Source: Desulfonatronum lacustre DSM 10312 (GTDB taxonomy: Bacteria; Desulfobacterota; Desulfovibrionia; Desulfovibrionales; Desulfonatronaceae). From it: DNA of 64,000 nt. The translations under genes and the position numbers were made by a program. The notes beneath the pieces are model-generated. The model searched no databases, was not told the origin of the DNA, and worked only from the letters and a program-made list of their open reading frames with translations. The DNA lies in the NCBI RefSeq assembly GCF_000519265.1, contig NZ_KI912608.1, forward strand, positions 3,647,921 to 3,711,920. The letters run 5' to 3'. The number at the start of each line of letters is the position of its first letter. Position 1 is the stretch's first letter. Positions 54,864-63,918 of the stretch are shown here, piece by piece.

Positions 54864-56307
54864 CGTCGAACCTGTCCCTTCCGCGGGCAAAGCGGATGAA
54901 TGTTCCGAGATTGGAGAGGAACCGACGCCAACTGTCCGGGGAGCGCCAGAGCATGGCGGCGTAGTCCAGGAGAACCCGCGGGCGCTGGTAATGCTGGCGG
55001 TAGAAGGAAACATGCAGATCTTCCAGACGTTGGCGGGTAAAGCCGCGGGGCACGAACAGGAAGTGCATGCAGTCCATGCGGCTCCAATCCTCGTCGAACT
55101 CTCCGTGGTCGCGGATGGTCGCGTAGGCCGGAGCGCCGGGGAAGGGGGTGAACTTGGTCAGGTTGAAGTCGTCCACGGGCAGGGAGAAGAGGAATCGGCG
55201 GGTTTTTTCCACGCTTTCCTCGGTCTCTCCGGGCAGGCCGATCATCAACAGCCCCTTGACGCGAATGCCGGCTTTCTTGATCAGCCGGACCCGCCCGGCC
55301 AGTTGTTCCAGGTCCACCTTGCGGTTCATGGCGTGCAGCAGGTCCTGGTCCCCGGTTTCGATGCCCAGGCTGACCATCCAGCACCCGGCGGCCTTGAGGC
55401 GGCGAAGCAAAGGCTCGGTGACGTGTTCGGCGCGCACCGCGCAGTTGAAGGTCATGTCCAGGGGCGCATCCGCAAGCAGGTCCGTGAGTTGTTCGATGCG
55501 CTGGAGATGAAACGTGAACTGGTCGTCGTAGAAATTGACGTGCCGGATGCCGAAGCGCTCCTTGAGATAGCGCATGTGGTCATACAGATAGGCGGCGGAG
55601 TTGAAGCGGTAGCTGCGCTCGAACACGGACCGGTCGCAATAGGCGCAGGCGTACGGACATCCGCGACTGGACAAGGCGCTGGCGTTGGGCGTCGTGGGGT
55701 AGTTGAACACGGGCAGCGTGTAGCGGCCAGGGTAGCCCGGCAGGCGCTCATAGGCCGGGTAGGGCAGGTCGTCCAGATTCGGGATTCGGGGCCGGGGCCC
55801 GGCAAAGACGATTTCGTCGGCGCAAGCGCCTCGGGAGATCACTCCGAGGACATCCTGACTCCGGCCTGCGGTCTGGATCAGTTCCGCCAGGCTCTGCTCG
55901 CCCTCGCCGATGACGATATGGTCGATCACCGGGTGGTCGCGGAGCATTCGGTCCCGCAAGGCCGAGACATGCACCCCGCCGAAGACCACGCGCACCCCGG
56001 GCAGCACCGCCTTGGCCAACTTCGCCAGCCGGACTCCGTCCAGAAAGGCGGAAGTGGTGCAGGAAAAACCGATGAATCCGGGCCGCTTTTCCAGCAGCAG
56101 GTCGCGCATCCGTCGTTCCGAGTCCGGCCAGGCGTAAAAATCCACGATGTCCGACGCGATGCCCAGCTTTTTCAGGTACGCGGCCATTGTGGCCAATCCC
56201 AGGGGCGGCATGATGTTGGCCACGCGGGAAATGTCCCCACCGGCCCGGCCGACGGCGTACCCCAGGGGATGGACCAGAAGAACGCGATTGTGGTCAAGAG
56301 TGGGCAT
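54856..56307 (-). CDS. B12-binding radical SAM protein 1
   Basis: A 483-residue protein. A Rossmann B12-binding-like N-terminus (VLLVHPLGYAVG ... VVFGGVHVSALRDRML) is followed by a radical SAM core with SSRGCPYACAYCDRSVF (CxxxCxxC). HxxH-type base-on binding of cobalamin (DxHxxG) is not evident. The class includes methylases (HpnP), cyclases (BchE, OxsB) and others. Start ATG 56307; extension upstream would only translate GC-rich repeat sequence. Confidence 0.85.
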   Translation of the reverse strand: MPTLDHNRVLLVHPLGYAVGRAGGDISRVANIMPPLGLATMAAYLKKLGIASDIVDFYAWPDSERRMRDLLLEKRPGFIGFSCTTSAFLDGVRLAKLAKAVLPGVRVVFGGVHVSALRDRMLRDHPVIDHIVIGEGEQSLAELIQTAGRSQDVLGVISRGACADEIVFAGPRPRIPNLDDLPYPAYERLPGYPGRYTLPVFNYPTTPNASALSSRGCPYACAYCDRSVFERSYRFNSAAYLYDHMRYLKERFGIRHVNFYDDQFTFHLQRIEQLTDLLADAPLDMTFNCAVRAEHVTEPLLRRLKAAGCWMVSLGIETGDQDLLHAMNRKVDLEQLAGRVRLIKKAGIRVKGLLMIGLPGETEESVEKTRRFLFSLPVDDFNLTKFTPFPGAPAYATIRDHGEFDEDWSRMDCMHFLFVPRGFTRQRLEDLHVSFYRQHYQRPRVLLDYAAMLWRSPDSWRRFLSNLGTFIRFARGRDRFDGA

Positions 56308-56326
56308 GGTTGCGTGCAGTCGGGCG

Positions 56327-57883
56327 TCAGGCTTCGGAAGTTGAAATACTCGCGGGGTATTGCGTGGCGAGATCGGTCGCGGGCGGGAAGGGGATGGACC
56401 GGCCGCCTTCTGGGGAGCGATGTGCCGGTGCAGAGGGAAAAGCTTCTTTTGACGAGCCGCCGTTCGCCTTCCCGTTCGTCCTCCCGTTCGCCCTCCCGTT
56501 CGCCCGGCCGTTCGCCCGGCCGTTCCCATTTTTTCCCCGACGCTGCTTCTCCGCGCTGATCAACTGGTCCCAGACCAGGCCGCGGTACCCGAAGCGGCGC
56601 ATCACGTTCATGCGGTCCTGGGCGTTTCGTGGCGGGAAAAAACGGTCGCGACGACCGCGCAGGGCCTGGCTCACGGTTGCGTGCATGGTTTCGCGGTCCA
56701 GCAGCGGACTGTGGTAATAGGCGGGATGAAGCAGCGAGGTTTGCCGGTCGATCAGGCCTTCGGCCACGGCGCGGCGGTGCAGCCTGGTTCGCGGAAGGAT
56801 GCGCAAACCGGAATACAGGAAGGCCACGCAGTGTTCCATCTTCTCCAGGTTGGCCAGGGTTTCCTTGATGGTCGCCTCGGTTTCCTCCGGTCCGCCGATG
56901 ATCAGGTAATGGGCCAGGGGAATGTTTCGGGCCGCGCAGACGGCATTGAACCGCAATACGTCCGAGCAGCAAAAGCCTTTGCCGAGTCCGGCCAGGGTCG
57001 ATTCGGCCAGGGCGTCCGAACCGACCTCCATGCCCAGGAGGCCGGAGCGGAGCAACAGGTCCAGCTCCTCCTCCCGAATGCGTCCGGGACGAAAAAACGC
57101 GCTCCAGCGCACGGGCAGGTTACGCCTGAGCAATGCCTCGGCCACGGCCAGATAGTGGCCTTGATCGTCGTTGAACACGGAGTCGGTGAAAAAAACGTGG
57201 TCCACTCCGTGTTTCCGGGCCAGTTCGGCCATGTCGTCCGCCACGTGTTCCGGGTCCCGCGGACGGATGGTGCGGCCCTCGATGGCCGGATAGCTGCAAT
57301 ACACGCAGTCGTGCGGACATCCTCGCTTGGTGTGCACGCCGGGCAGGCCGCTTTCCCGCTGATAGTACTCCAGGATCACGGGGTCCATCCGGGGCGAATG
57401 CATCCTGGTCGCGTCCAGCGGGCTGCTTTTGACGATGAGCGGCCCGGTCTCTCCCCGCTCGATGCGGGAGAGCAGGTCCAGGACGGCCCGCTCACCTTCT
57501 CCGGCCACGCCGAAATCCGCGCCCAGGTACGCAAGGATGGCCTCGGGCATGATGGAAAACGCCGGACCGCCGACAATGATCGGGACGTCGTGGGTCGCGC
57601 GGAGCAGTTCCACGATTCGCCTGCTCCGGTCCAGAAACCACTGTTCCGGACCGCCGCAGGAGTCCACGTCGTCGATGTTGCGCAGCGAGAGGCCGACAAC
57701 CCGGGGCTGAAATTCCAGCAAGGCCGTCCGCAGCGCATCGTCGGACTCGCCCATGGCCAGATAGTCGATCTGCCGGACTTCATGACCCGCGGCGCACAGT
57801 GCCTGGGCGACCACGGCCATGCCCAGGGGATACACCGGGTAGGGCTCGCGGTCCGTGTTCGTGGCAAGCAGGAGTATTTTCAT
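56327..57883 (-). CDS. B12-binding radical SAM protein 2, with repetitive C-terminal tail
   Basis: A 518-residue protein from ATG 57883 (a GTG two codons earlier is possible; neither has a clear Shine-Dalgarno). MKILLLATNTDREPYPVYPLG opens the B12-like domain; KRGCPHDCVYCSYPAIEG is the 4Fe-4S motif and RFNAVCAARNIPLAHYLIIGGPEE the distal barrel. Residues ~455-475 are a GRAN/GRTN repeat (12-bp unit), followed by a disordered, Pro/Ser-rich end; these are absent in the other two. Confidence 0.85.
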   Translation of the reverse strand: MKILLLATNTDREPYPVYPLGMAVVAQALCAAGHEVRQIDYLAMGESDDALRTALLEFQPRVVGLSLRNIDDVDSCGGPEQWFLDRSRRIVELLRATHDVPIIVGGPAFSIMPEAILAYLGADFGVAGEGERAVLDLLSRIERGETGPLIVKSSPLDATRMHSPRMDPVILEYYQRESGLPGVHTKRGCPHDCVYCSYPAIEGRTIRPRDPEHVADDMAELARKHGVDHVFFTDSVFNDDQGHYLAVAEALLRRNLPVRWSAFFRPGRIREEELDLLLRSGLLGMEVGSDALAESTLAGLGKGFCCSDVLRFNAVCAARNIPLAHYLIIGGPEETEATIKETLANLEKMEHCVAFLYSGLRILPRTRLHRRAVAEGLIDRQTSLLHPAYYHSPLLDRETMHATVSQALRGRRDRFFPPRNAQDRMNVMRRFGYRGLVWDQLISAEKQRRGKNGNGRANGRANGRANGRTNGKANGGSSKEAFPSAPAHRSPEGGRSIPFPPATDLATQYPASISTSEA

Positions 57884-57904
57884 CGGCACGAGGAAGGTAC
57901 AAGA

Positions 57905-59188
57905 TCAATCATGGCGGGAATGCTCCGTGTCCGGGTTCTTTTTGGGAAAGGCCCGTTTGCGTTTCAGGTCGTAGCGACGATAGGTGCCGTCGTCCATCTC
58001 CTTGGAAATGACCTTTTTGAACAAGTTGCCCATTCGCAACTGCGGCCCTCCCTCGGCGTAAAACGTGTCCCAGGCATAGTGAAAGAGTTCCTGCAGGGTG
58101 TCCGGAGGCATTTGCTTGGGCTGAAAAACCACTTTGTCGCAGGTGTACTCCAGCCAGTTGTTGCTCAGGATACGGTCTTGCTGCTCGAACATCTCCCGGA
58201 TGGGGGTGTGCGGGAACGGGGTCAGGATCGTGAACTCGGCCATGTCCAATTCCACCTCCAGGAGGAAGTCTACCATCCGCTTGATGTAGGATTCGTCGTG
58301 ATCGTCCAGACCCAGGAGGATGGTGCCTTCAATGCCGATGTCGTGGTCCTTGAGCATCCTGATCCGTTCCCGAATGGTTTTCGAATCGTCGATCACCGCC
58401 TGGTACACGTACCAGCAGCCGGCCTGGGCCGCGAGGTCCAGGATTTCCGGGTCGTACATGATGGGATGGGAAATCCACTTGCGCTTCAAGGGAATCATGG
58501 CCGTGAACAGGTCTTTCAGCCACTCCCGGTCCTGGGCCAGGGAATTGTCCACGAAGAACAGCCGGTTGTTGGCGATGGATTCCATCTCCGCGATGACCTT
58601 GTGGATGGGACGCGGCCGGAAGGACTTGCCGCCCAGATAGGCCACGCAGCAGGGCATGCAGTTGAACTTGCAGCCTCGGGAGGCGTGGAGCAGATCCACC
58701 ATCTGGACGCCGCGATAGTTGTACAGGTCGCGCTTCAATATGCCGCGCCGCGCCGTTCCCGCCAGGGAGATGTCCGGAGGAGCGCCAAGATAGTCATAGA
58801 CGGGGCGCAGGCGGTTTTCCTTCAGATCCTGGATCACCGCGGCGAAGCGGCCTTCCACTTCGCCCAGAAAGAGCGAGTCCGCGTGTCGGGCCGCTTCCTC
58901 GGCGTGAAGCATGGTCCCGATGCCGCCCATGATCACCGGCACGCCCAGTTCCCGGTAACGGTCCGCGATGGCCAGGGCCCTGGGCAGCTGGCAGGTGAGC
59001 ATCACCGACAGGGCCGCCAGATTCGTGGAGGCGTCGAAGTCCAGGGGCTCCAGGTTCTCGTCCGTGAACGTGATCTCCACGTCCTCGGGGACTTCCGCCG
59101 CGAAGACCACCGGCCCGTGAGGCGGCAGGTGGAATTCGGTCTGGCGTTCGAGCTTGGGCCATTTGGGGTAGATCAGGTGCATGCGCAT
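57905..59188 (-). CDS. B12-binding radical SAM protein 3
   Basis: A 427-residue protein from ATG 59188, overlapping the thioesterase stop by 16 nt. The N-terminal ~130 residues look B12-binding (VPVIMGGIGTMLHAEEA). The cluster motif is SRGCKFNCMPCCVAY: CxxxCxxC is kept but the residue before the third Cys is Pro and a fourth Cys follows at once, an atypical pattern. The C-terminus (FQPKQMPPDTLQELFHYAW) is shared by this branch. It completes three in a row. Confidence 0.85.
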   Translation of the reverse strand: MRMHLIYPKWPKLERQTEFHLPPHGPVVFAAEVPEDVEITFTDENLEPLDFDASTNLAALSVMLTCQLPRALAIADRYRELGVPVIMGGIGTMLHAEEAARHADSLFLGEVEGRFAAVIQDLKENRLRPVYDYLGAPPDISLAGTARRGILKRDLYNYRGVQMVDLLHASRGCKFNCMPCCVAYLGGKSFRPRPIHKVIAEMESIANNRLFFVDNSLAQDREWLKDLFTAMIPLKRKWISHPIMYDPEILDLAAQAGCWYVYQAVIDDSKTIRERIRMLKDHDIGIEGTILLGLDDHDESYIKRMVDFLLEVELDMAEFTILTPFPHTPIREMFEQQDRILSNNWLEYTCDKVVFQPKQMPPDTLQELFHYAWDTFYAEGGPQLRMGNLFKKVISKEMDDGTYRRYDLKRKRAFPKKNPDTEHSRHD

Positions 59189-59649
59189 GGTTTGTCCCGT
59201 TTCCATCGGTCGCAGAAGGCTTCGAAAAAAGGAGGCAGGGCGATGAGCACGTTCATCTTCAGGTCCAGGAGCATTTGCACGGTATAGCCGGTGGTGGCGA
59301 TTGTCCCCGCGACGTTGCGGACCACGTATTCGGTGTTGATCCGCGCGGACTCGGAAAAATGCTGGATCCCCTCCACGGTGAACTCTTCGTCGAAGCGCAG
59401 GGGCTGGTGGTAGTCCACGTGCATCATTTTAATGGGCGTGACCACGCCGTGCTCGTAGAAGGCCATGTAGCCGATGCCGTATTTGTCGCCCAGGGCCATA
59501 CGCGCGTCCTCGAAAAAACTTGGGTATCGGCCATGCCAGACAATGCCCAGCGGGTCCACCTCCTCGAAGCGCACCCGTCGCGCACAGACGGCTCGCAAGG
59601 GCTCGGGGTGGCCATCCTGTTTTGGGAAATACGGTTTGCGCATGTTCAT
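59173..59649 (-). CDS. 4HBT hot-dog thioesterase
   Basis: A 158-residue hot-dog protein. FEEVDPLGIVWHGRYPSFFEDAR is the YbgC/4-hydroxybenzoyl-CoA thioesterase active site (catalytic Asp in VDPLGIVWH). It should release or transfer an acyl chain. Aryl-polyene clusters have such a thioesterase (ApeK). ATG 59649 overlaps the dehydratase stop as ATGA. Confidence 0.88.
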   Translation of the reverse strand: MNMRKPYFPKQDGHPEPLRAVCARRVRFEEVDPLGIVWHGRYPSFFEDARMALGDKYGIGYMAFYEHGVVTPIKMMHVDYHQPLRFDEEFTVEGIQHFSESARINTEYVVRNVAGTIATTGYTVQMLLDLKMNVLIALPPFFEAFCDRWKRDKPCACT

Positions 59650-60068
59650 CCGTCAGCGGGGGCGCCTGGTTCAGAGGTGGAGGCCAAGGTGAATGTAAGG
59701 GTGTACGCCGCGGCCTGTTGCTGGTCCACGGTCAGCACAACGTTGCAAGCCCCGCCGCCGGGGCCGCATCGGGCGCAACGGGAGCATCGGGCCGTAATGG
59801 TTTCTCCGGGCTTCAGTTTCCGCAAGAATTTGGCCCGGGTTACGGTTTTCAGCCGCTGGTGACCGGTTTTCTCCGCAAGGAGGGCCTGGGACAAAACAAC
59901 GCCGAGCCCGATCTGGACCACGGCCGGCAGAATCGCTTCTTCCGGAAAGTGTCCGGCGAATCCGACGAACTCGGGCGGGAAGGAGAAGTCCTGGCGGATG
60001 GTTTGACCGTCCTCCCGGATGGCCGGACCCAACCGGGCGGCCAGGATGCCGTCGCTGATCGTGTTCAT
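59646..60068 (-). CDS. FabZ/ApeI-like hot-dog dehydratase-type protein
   Basis: A 140-residue hot-dog protein. FVGFAGHFPEEAILPAVVQIG matches GHFP..P.(L/M)PGVxxxE of FabZ/FabA: His40 is present, but the acidic residue (Glu/Asp) expected about a dozen residues later is Gly in VVQIGLG. So it may be a weak or non-dehydrating relative, for example a chain-binding domain. It overlaps the DUF3261 stop by 4 nt. ApeI and ApeP do this job in aryl-polyene clusters. Confidence 0.8.
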   Translation of the reverse strand: MNTISDGILAARLGPAIREDGQTIRQDFSFPPEFVGFAGHFPEEAILPAVVQIGLGVVLSQALLAEKTGHQRLKTVTRAKFLRKLKPGETITARCSRCARCGPGGGACNVVLTVDQQQAAAYTLTFTLASTSEPGAPADG

Positions 60069-60739
60069 GGCTCAAAGACCTCATGCAGGACAATGGTCAA
60101 TGCGTATCCGGCCCGGTGGTCCTGGTAGACGATTCGTCCGGGACCCGTAAAGCCGTTCATGGGTTGGTAGGCGTCGAAGTCAACGCTCCAGCGCCGCTTT
60201 GGATCGTAGACACGGCGAACCTGCCCCTTGCGCGGGTCGCAGGTCTGAACCACCGGCGACCCTTGAGACCGGTCGATCAGCAGCAGATCTTCCGGCCCGA
60301 GATGGGCCTCGGCGTCGGCCATGTCCCGGTGGGACAAAAAAATCCGGCGCGTACTCAACGCGATCTGGTCGGCCAGCCGCTCTCCGTTGGCTCCCAGGGT
60401 GGGGGCCAGAGCAAGGATATCGTGACCTTCCGAGGTGACCTTCAGATCGAACAGCTTCATTCCCAGTTCGGAAAGGCCGACAATTCGCACCTCAGCCCGA
60501 TCCACGTCAAGAATCATGAACCCCTGGAGCACATGGGTTTGTCCTTGGGTCTCCAAAAATACGGTTTGACGCAGATGGTACGGAGTTTCGCCCGCGGGCC
60601 ACGGTGTCAGGCAGGAGTCGGTGGGAGGGATCACGTGTGGCAGGTAGCCGTCCGGTGGAAGGTACGGACGGGAACAACCCGTCAGGAGGATGGCGAGAAA
60701 GATGCCTTGCAAGATGCCGTGAATGATGCGTTGCGACAT
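60065..60739 (-). CDS. DUF3261 lipoprotein
   Basis: A 224-residue protein with a lipoprotein signal (IIHGILQGIFLAILLTGC; Cys in LTGC). The mature part (HLRQTVFLETQGQTHVLQGFMILDVDRAEVRIVGLSELGMKLFDL) is DUF3261, seen almost only in aryl-polyene-like clusters together with a LolA and an MMPL protein. Likely an outer-membrane receptor-type lipoprotein in lipid transfer (inference). Confidence 0.85.
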   Translation of the reverse strand: MSQRIIHGILQGIFLAILLTGCSRPYLPPDGYLPHVIPPTDSCLTPWPAGETPYHLRQTVFLETQGQTHVLQGFMILDVDRAEVRIVGLSELGMKLFDLKVTSEGHDILALAPTLGANGERLADQIALSTRRIFLSHRDMADAEAHLGPEDLLLIDRSQGSPVVQTCDPRKGQVRRVYDPKRRWSVDFDAYQPMNGFTGPGRIVYQDHRAGYALTIVLHEVFEP

Positions 60740-60743
60740 GGGC

Positions 60744-63248
60744 TTACCGGTGGGATTTTTTGCGCGGCTCCAGGCACGGCACCACGAACAGGGCCGCCGG
60801 GATCGCGGCGGCGATGCCGATGAGGACGGTCAGGCCGATGGAGTGCAGGGCTGGATGGTCGGCCAGGACCAGGGCTCCGAAGCCGAGCAGGGTTGTCAGG
60901 CCGGAGACCAGTACGGCCTTTTCAGTGTCCAGGTCAGTGCCCAGGCCAATGTCCAGGTTAGCGTCCAGATCCGTGCCCAATCCCGAGCCCAAGCTGTCCC
61001 GCCCCCGGTCGAGGCGCATGGTCATGAAGATGCCGTAGTCCACGCCCAGTCCCAGTATCAGAAACGTGGCCGCGATGGAGTAGAGATTAAAGGGAATGTT
61101 CAGAAGTGTCACGACAACGATCAAGGCGGACAGCCCGGCCAGGGCCGGGGTCAGGGACTGGAGCATGCGTCGCGGGTTGCGGAACAACACGGCGGTCATC
61201 AGGGTCACGAAGACTCCGGCGGCCAGGAGAAAGCGGGTCATGTCCCGGTGCAGGGCCGCGGCGATGTGCCGGCCCAGGAGAGACTGGGATACCAGCCGGG
61301 TTTCGGAAGGGAGGAGGGCGTGGAGTTCGGGCTTGTCGGGAAGCAGCGTGAGGATGGTCACGCCCGCGTTGTCCGGAACAACGAGCATGTCGATCAGCTC
61401 TTCCATACCGAGACGACGGAGGTGATCGATACGGACCTGTTCAGGCTCGGCCTGGAGGAAGTCAAAAAACGGGGCAAAGGCCTGGGGCGCGAAGCCCAGG
61501 CGCGCGCCTTCCCTGGCCATGATATCCCGAAGCCCGGCTCTTCGTTGCGTCCAGAAATCCGTCCATCGGCAGATGGATTCCTCTTGAACCGACGCGGGGG
61601 GCAACAGCGGGGCCAGGCTGGCGACGGGCGTGCCCGGGCCCGCTTTTTCCAGAAAGGCATGTTGGGCATGGGCCGTTTGCAACGCATTTTCCAGGGTATC
61701 GCCCTGGGCAACGAGCATGGCCAGGCTGCGCACCCCGCCCCAGGACTGCGCGACGACCCGCTCGGCCTGAGCCAGTTCTTCGGGGACCATGCTCAGGGCC
61801 TGAAGGCGTCCGTCGAAATGAATCGAGGGCCAGCAGAGCACGGCGGTCGCCAGCAGGGCGACGAACGCCGAGATCGCCGGCCTGCGGCGAGTCGGCCATG
61901 AGGCCAAATGCGCCAATGGTCGCTCTGGCGGATGAACTGGCGTGGACGGACGCCGCTTGTTTCGGCGCAGCAGCAAAACCGGCAGGACCGTCAGGGACAG
62001 AAGCATGGCCGCGCTCAGGCCGGAAACCGTGAACAGGGCCAATTGCCGCTGTCCCGGCAGGCTGGAGAACAGGAGCAGGCTGAACACCCCGGCGGAGGTC
62101 AGCCAGCAGAACAGGATCGGCTTGGCCAGCAGGGCCAGAGTCTGTGCCGGATCAGCGCCGCGTCGCAGCCCGTACCAGACATGCAGCCCGTAATCCACGG
62201 CCAGCCCCATGAGTACGGCCCCGAAGCCCAGCGTGATGCCGGAGAGAGGATTGCCGGTGGCGGCCACGGCCGCGACGCCAGCCAGCATGGCGACCAGGGG
62301 CGCGGCGTAGGCGAATGCAGCCCGCCAGGAACGCAGAAACAGAACGAACAGGGCCAGAATGCCCAGGGCCGAGACGGGAAGCACCAGGGCCAGATCCCGC
62401 TGGATGGCCTGGGCGTTGGCCGCGGTATAGGCGTGGCCGCTGATCACGAAGGCCCGTATCGGGCTCGAAAGATCATTCGAAAGGTCATCCGAAGACGCAT
62501 CCGCCAGCGCCGCGGCCAGAATGTCATCCAGGGCCGCCAGCATGTCCCGGGAGCCCCGGGCGTCGGTCATGGCCACGGGAGTGTCCAGGACGAGCAGGGC
62601 TCCGGGATGATCCGGGTTCAGGAAAATGCCTTCACCGGGATTCGACATGGCGAGGCCGTCACCGATAATGTCAAGGGAAGACAGCTTACCCCAGATCAGA
62701 TTCCGCAATCCCAGCGGGTCCGAGCTGATCAGTCCCTTCATCCCGATACCCTGCAATCCCAGGAGCGTCTCGCGGGCACCTTCCAGGGCGCGACGGACGG
62801 ATTCCGGATGGAGCAGCGTCTCGATGCGCTCCAGGTCGGATGGCGTGGAAAGCGCCGGAAGCAGGGAAAGAAACTGATCCGCCATATCCTGAGCTTCCGG
62901 CTGGTCGGGGGCTGTGCTTGGTTCGGCGAACCAGGGCGGGCCGGCCGCTTCTCGAATATCTTGAGCCGCTTGCCTCAGAACTTCCAGATCGACAAGCCCG
63001 GACTGCCCAGGCACCGGTTCCAGGATCACGAGCACCTTGGACAGGAACGGGGCATGGCCCAGCAGACGGACATCCCCGGCCAGGCCGGAGCCGTCGTCGG
63101 GGAGCATGGCCTCGATGTCCTCCGCCAGGGTTGCCTGGCGCAGAAAAAAAAGTCCCATGGCCAGGCAGCCCGCGAGGAGCAGGAGAACTGTGGCTTTATG
63201 GGACAATAAAACGGTGAAAAGGCGCACCGTGGCTGGAGTTCGCGCCAT
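60744..63248 (-). CDS. MMPL/RND family lipid exporter
   Basis: An 834-residue transporter with about twelve helices in two halves: one helix plus a large periplasmic loop, then five helices, and the same again. GFGAVLMGLAVDYGLHVWYGL and GLGVDYGIFMTMRLDRG are the paired MMPL helices with the proton-relay Asp. It corresponds to the ApeM-type exporter of aryl-polyene systems. ATG 63248 lies four bases after the LolA-like stop, so a longer reading is rejected. Confidence 0.9.
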   Translation of the reverse strand: MARTPATVRLFTVLLSHKATVLLLLAGCLAMGLFFLRQATLAEDIEAMLPDDGSGLAGDVRLLGHAPFLSKVLVILEPVPGQSGLVDLEVLRQAAQDIREAAGPPWFAEPSTAPDQPEAQDMADQFLSLLPALSTPSDLERIETLLHPESVRRALEGARETLLGLQGIGMKGLISSDPLGLRNLIWGKLSSLDIIGDGLAMSNPGEGIFLNPDHPGALLVLDTPVAMTDARGSRDMLAALDDILAAALADASSDDLSNDLSSPIRAFVISGHAYTAANAQAIQRDLALVLPVSALGILALFVLFLRSWRAAFAYAAPLVAMLAGVAAVAATGNPLSGITLGFGAVLMGLAVDYGLHVWYGLRRGADPAQTLALLAKPILFCWLTSAGVFSLLLFSSLPGQRQLALFTVSGLSAAMLLSLTVLPVLLLRRNKRRPSTPVHPPERPLAHLASWPTRRRPAISAFVALLATAVLCWPSIHFDGRLQALSMVPEELAQAERVVAQSWGGVRSLAMLVAQGDTLENALQTAHAQHAFLEKAGPGTPVASLAPLLPPASVQEESICRWTDFWTQRRAGLRDIMAREGARLGFAPQAFAPFFDFLQAEPEQVRIDHLRRLGMEELIDMLVVPDNAGVTILTLLPDKPELHALLPSETRLVSQSLLGRHIAAALHRDMTRFLLAAGVFVTLMTAVLFRNPRRMLQSLTPALAGLSALIVVVTLLNIPFNLYSIAATFLILGLGVDYGIFMTMRLDRGRDSLGSGLGTDLDANLDIGLGTDLDTEKAVLVSGLTTLLGFGALVLADHPALHSIGLTVLIGIAAAIPAALFVVPCLEPRKKSHR

Positions 63249-63252
63249 GATC

Positions 63253-63918
63253 CTAGAACAGCCCCGGTGAAACATCCTCATTGACGCGGACGTTGAAGAA
63301 GCGGATGCGGGTGGTGTCGCCGTCGGGTTCGAAGAGCACGATCTCCTGAAGGTGGGTTTCGTCCCGGTCAAAGGAGACCTGGACGCGCTGGAGGACCGCC
63401 GCGAGTTGACGGGTTCTGGGCAGGAGTTCCAGGGTAAGCGGGGCTGTTTCCGGGGTCGATTCTGGGGTCGTCTTTGGCACGGCAAGGGTGAAAGAGGCTT
63501 CCAGTTTTTCGGCGTCCATGGTGGACCAGGCCAGCATCTGGTCCACGATCACCGAGAGGATTGGATCCCGGGCCAGCGGGGAGGGGGCGGACATCCCGGA
63601 ATGTTCATTCCAGCGCCGGACCTGTTCCCCGTCCGAGGCGAATCCAAAAGCGGAGGGCTCCTGATAGGCCCAGTGAATTTTGCCGGGTTGCTTCACGGCG
63701 AAGACGCCCATGGAAACAAAGGTTCGGTCGAACATGCTCAGGCGCTTTTCCTGCTCAAAATCCCCTTGGACCGATCGGGTGCCTTGGTGAATGACCGCCA
63801 GGCGTTCCCGTAAGGCCGGCGTCAATTCCTTGAATTCGTCAGTCACGGCGGTTGGGGGAAGTCCGAGAGACAGGAAGAGGAGGAGAAAACAGGACAAGGC
63901 CAGGCGGTGAATCGTCAT
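63253..63918 (-). CDS. LolA-like periplasmic lipid carrier
   Basis: A 221-residue protein with a signal peptide (LALSCFLLLFLSLGLPPTAV). The mature region (IHQGTRSVQGDFEQEKRLSMFDRTFVSMGVFAVKQPGKIHWAYQEP) is a LolA-like half barrel. ApeL in aryl-polyene clusters belongs to this type and should shuttle the lipid from MMPL to the outer membrane. ATG 63918 overlaps the preceding stop as ATGA. Confidence 0.88.
   Translation of the reverse strand: MTIHRLALSCFLLLFLSLGLPPTAVTDEFKELTPALRERLAVIHQGTRSVQGDFEQEKRLSMFDRTFVSMGVFAVKQPGKIHWAYQEPSAFGFASDGEQVRRWNEHSGMSAPSPLARDPILSVIVDQMLAWSTMDAEKLEASFTLAVPKTTPESTPETAPLTLELLPRTRQLAAVLQRVQVSFDRDETHLQEIVLFEPDGDTTRIRFFNVRVNEDVSPGLF

Noticed and set aside
56681-59287. 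Very long plus-strand open frame (868 codons) across the radical SAM genes
   Set aside because: It is the antisense of three well-supported radical SAM genes; composition is that of high-GC third-position bias, with no domain or Shine-Dalgarno.
60083-60823. Plus-strand frame over DUF3261
   Set aside because: Antisense shadow; the minus-strand gene has a lipobox, family motif and coupled overlaps on both sides.
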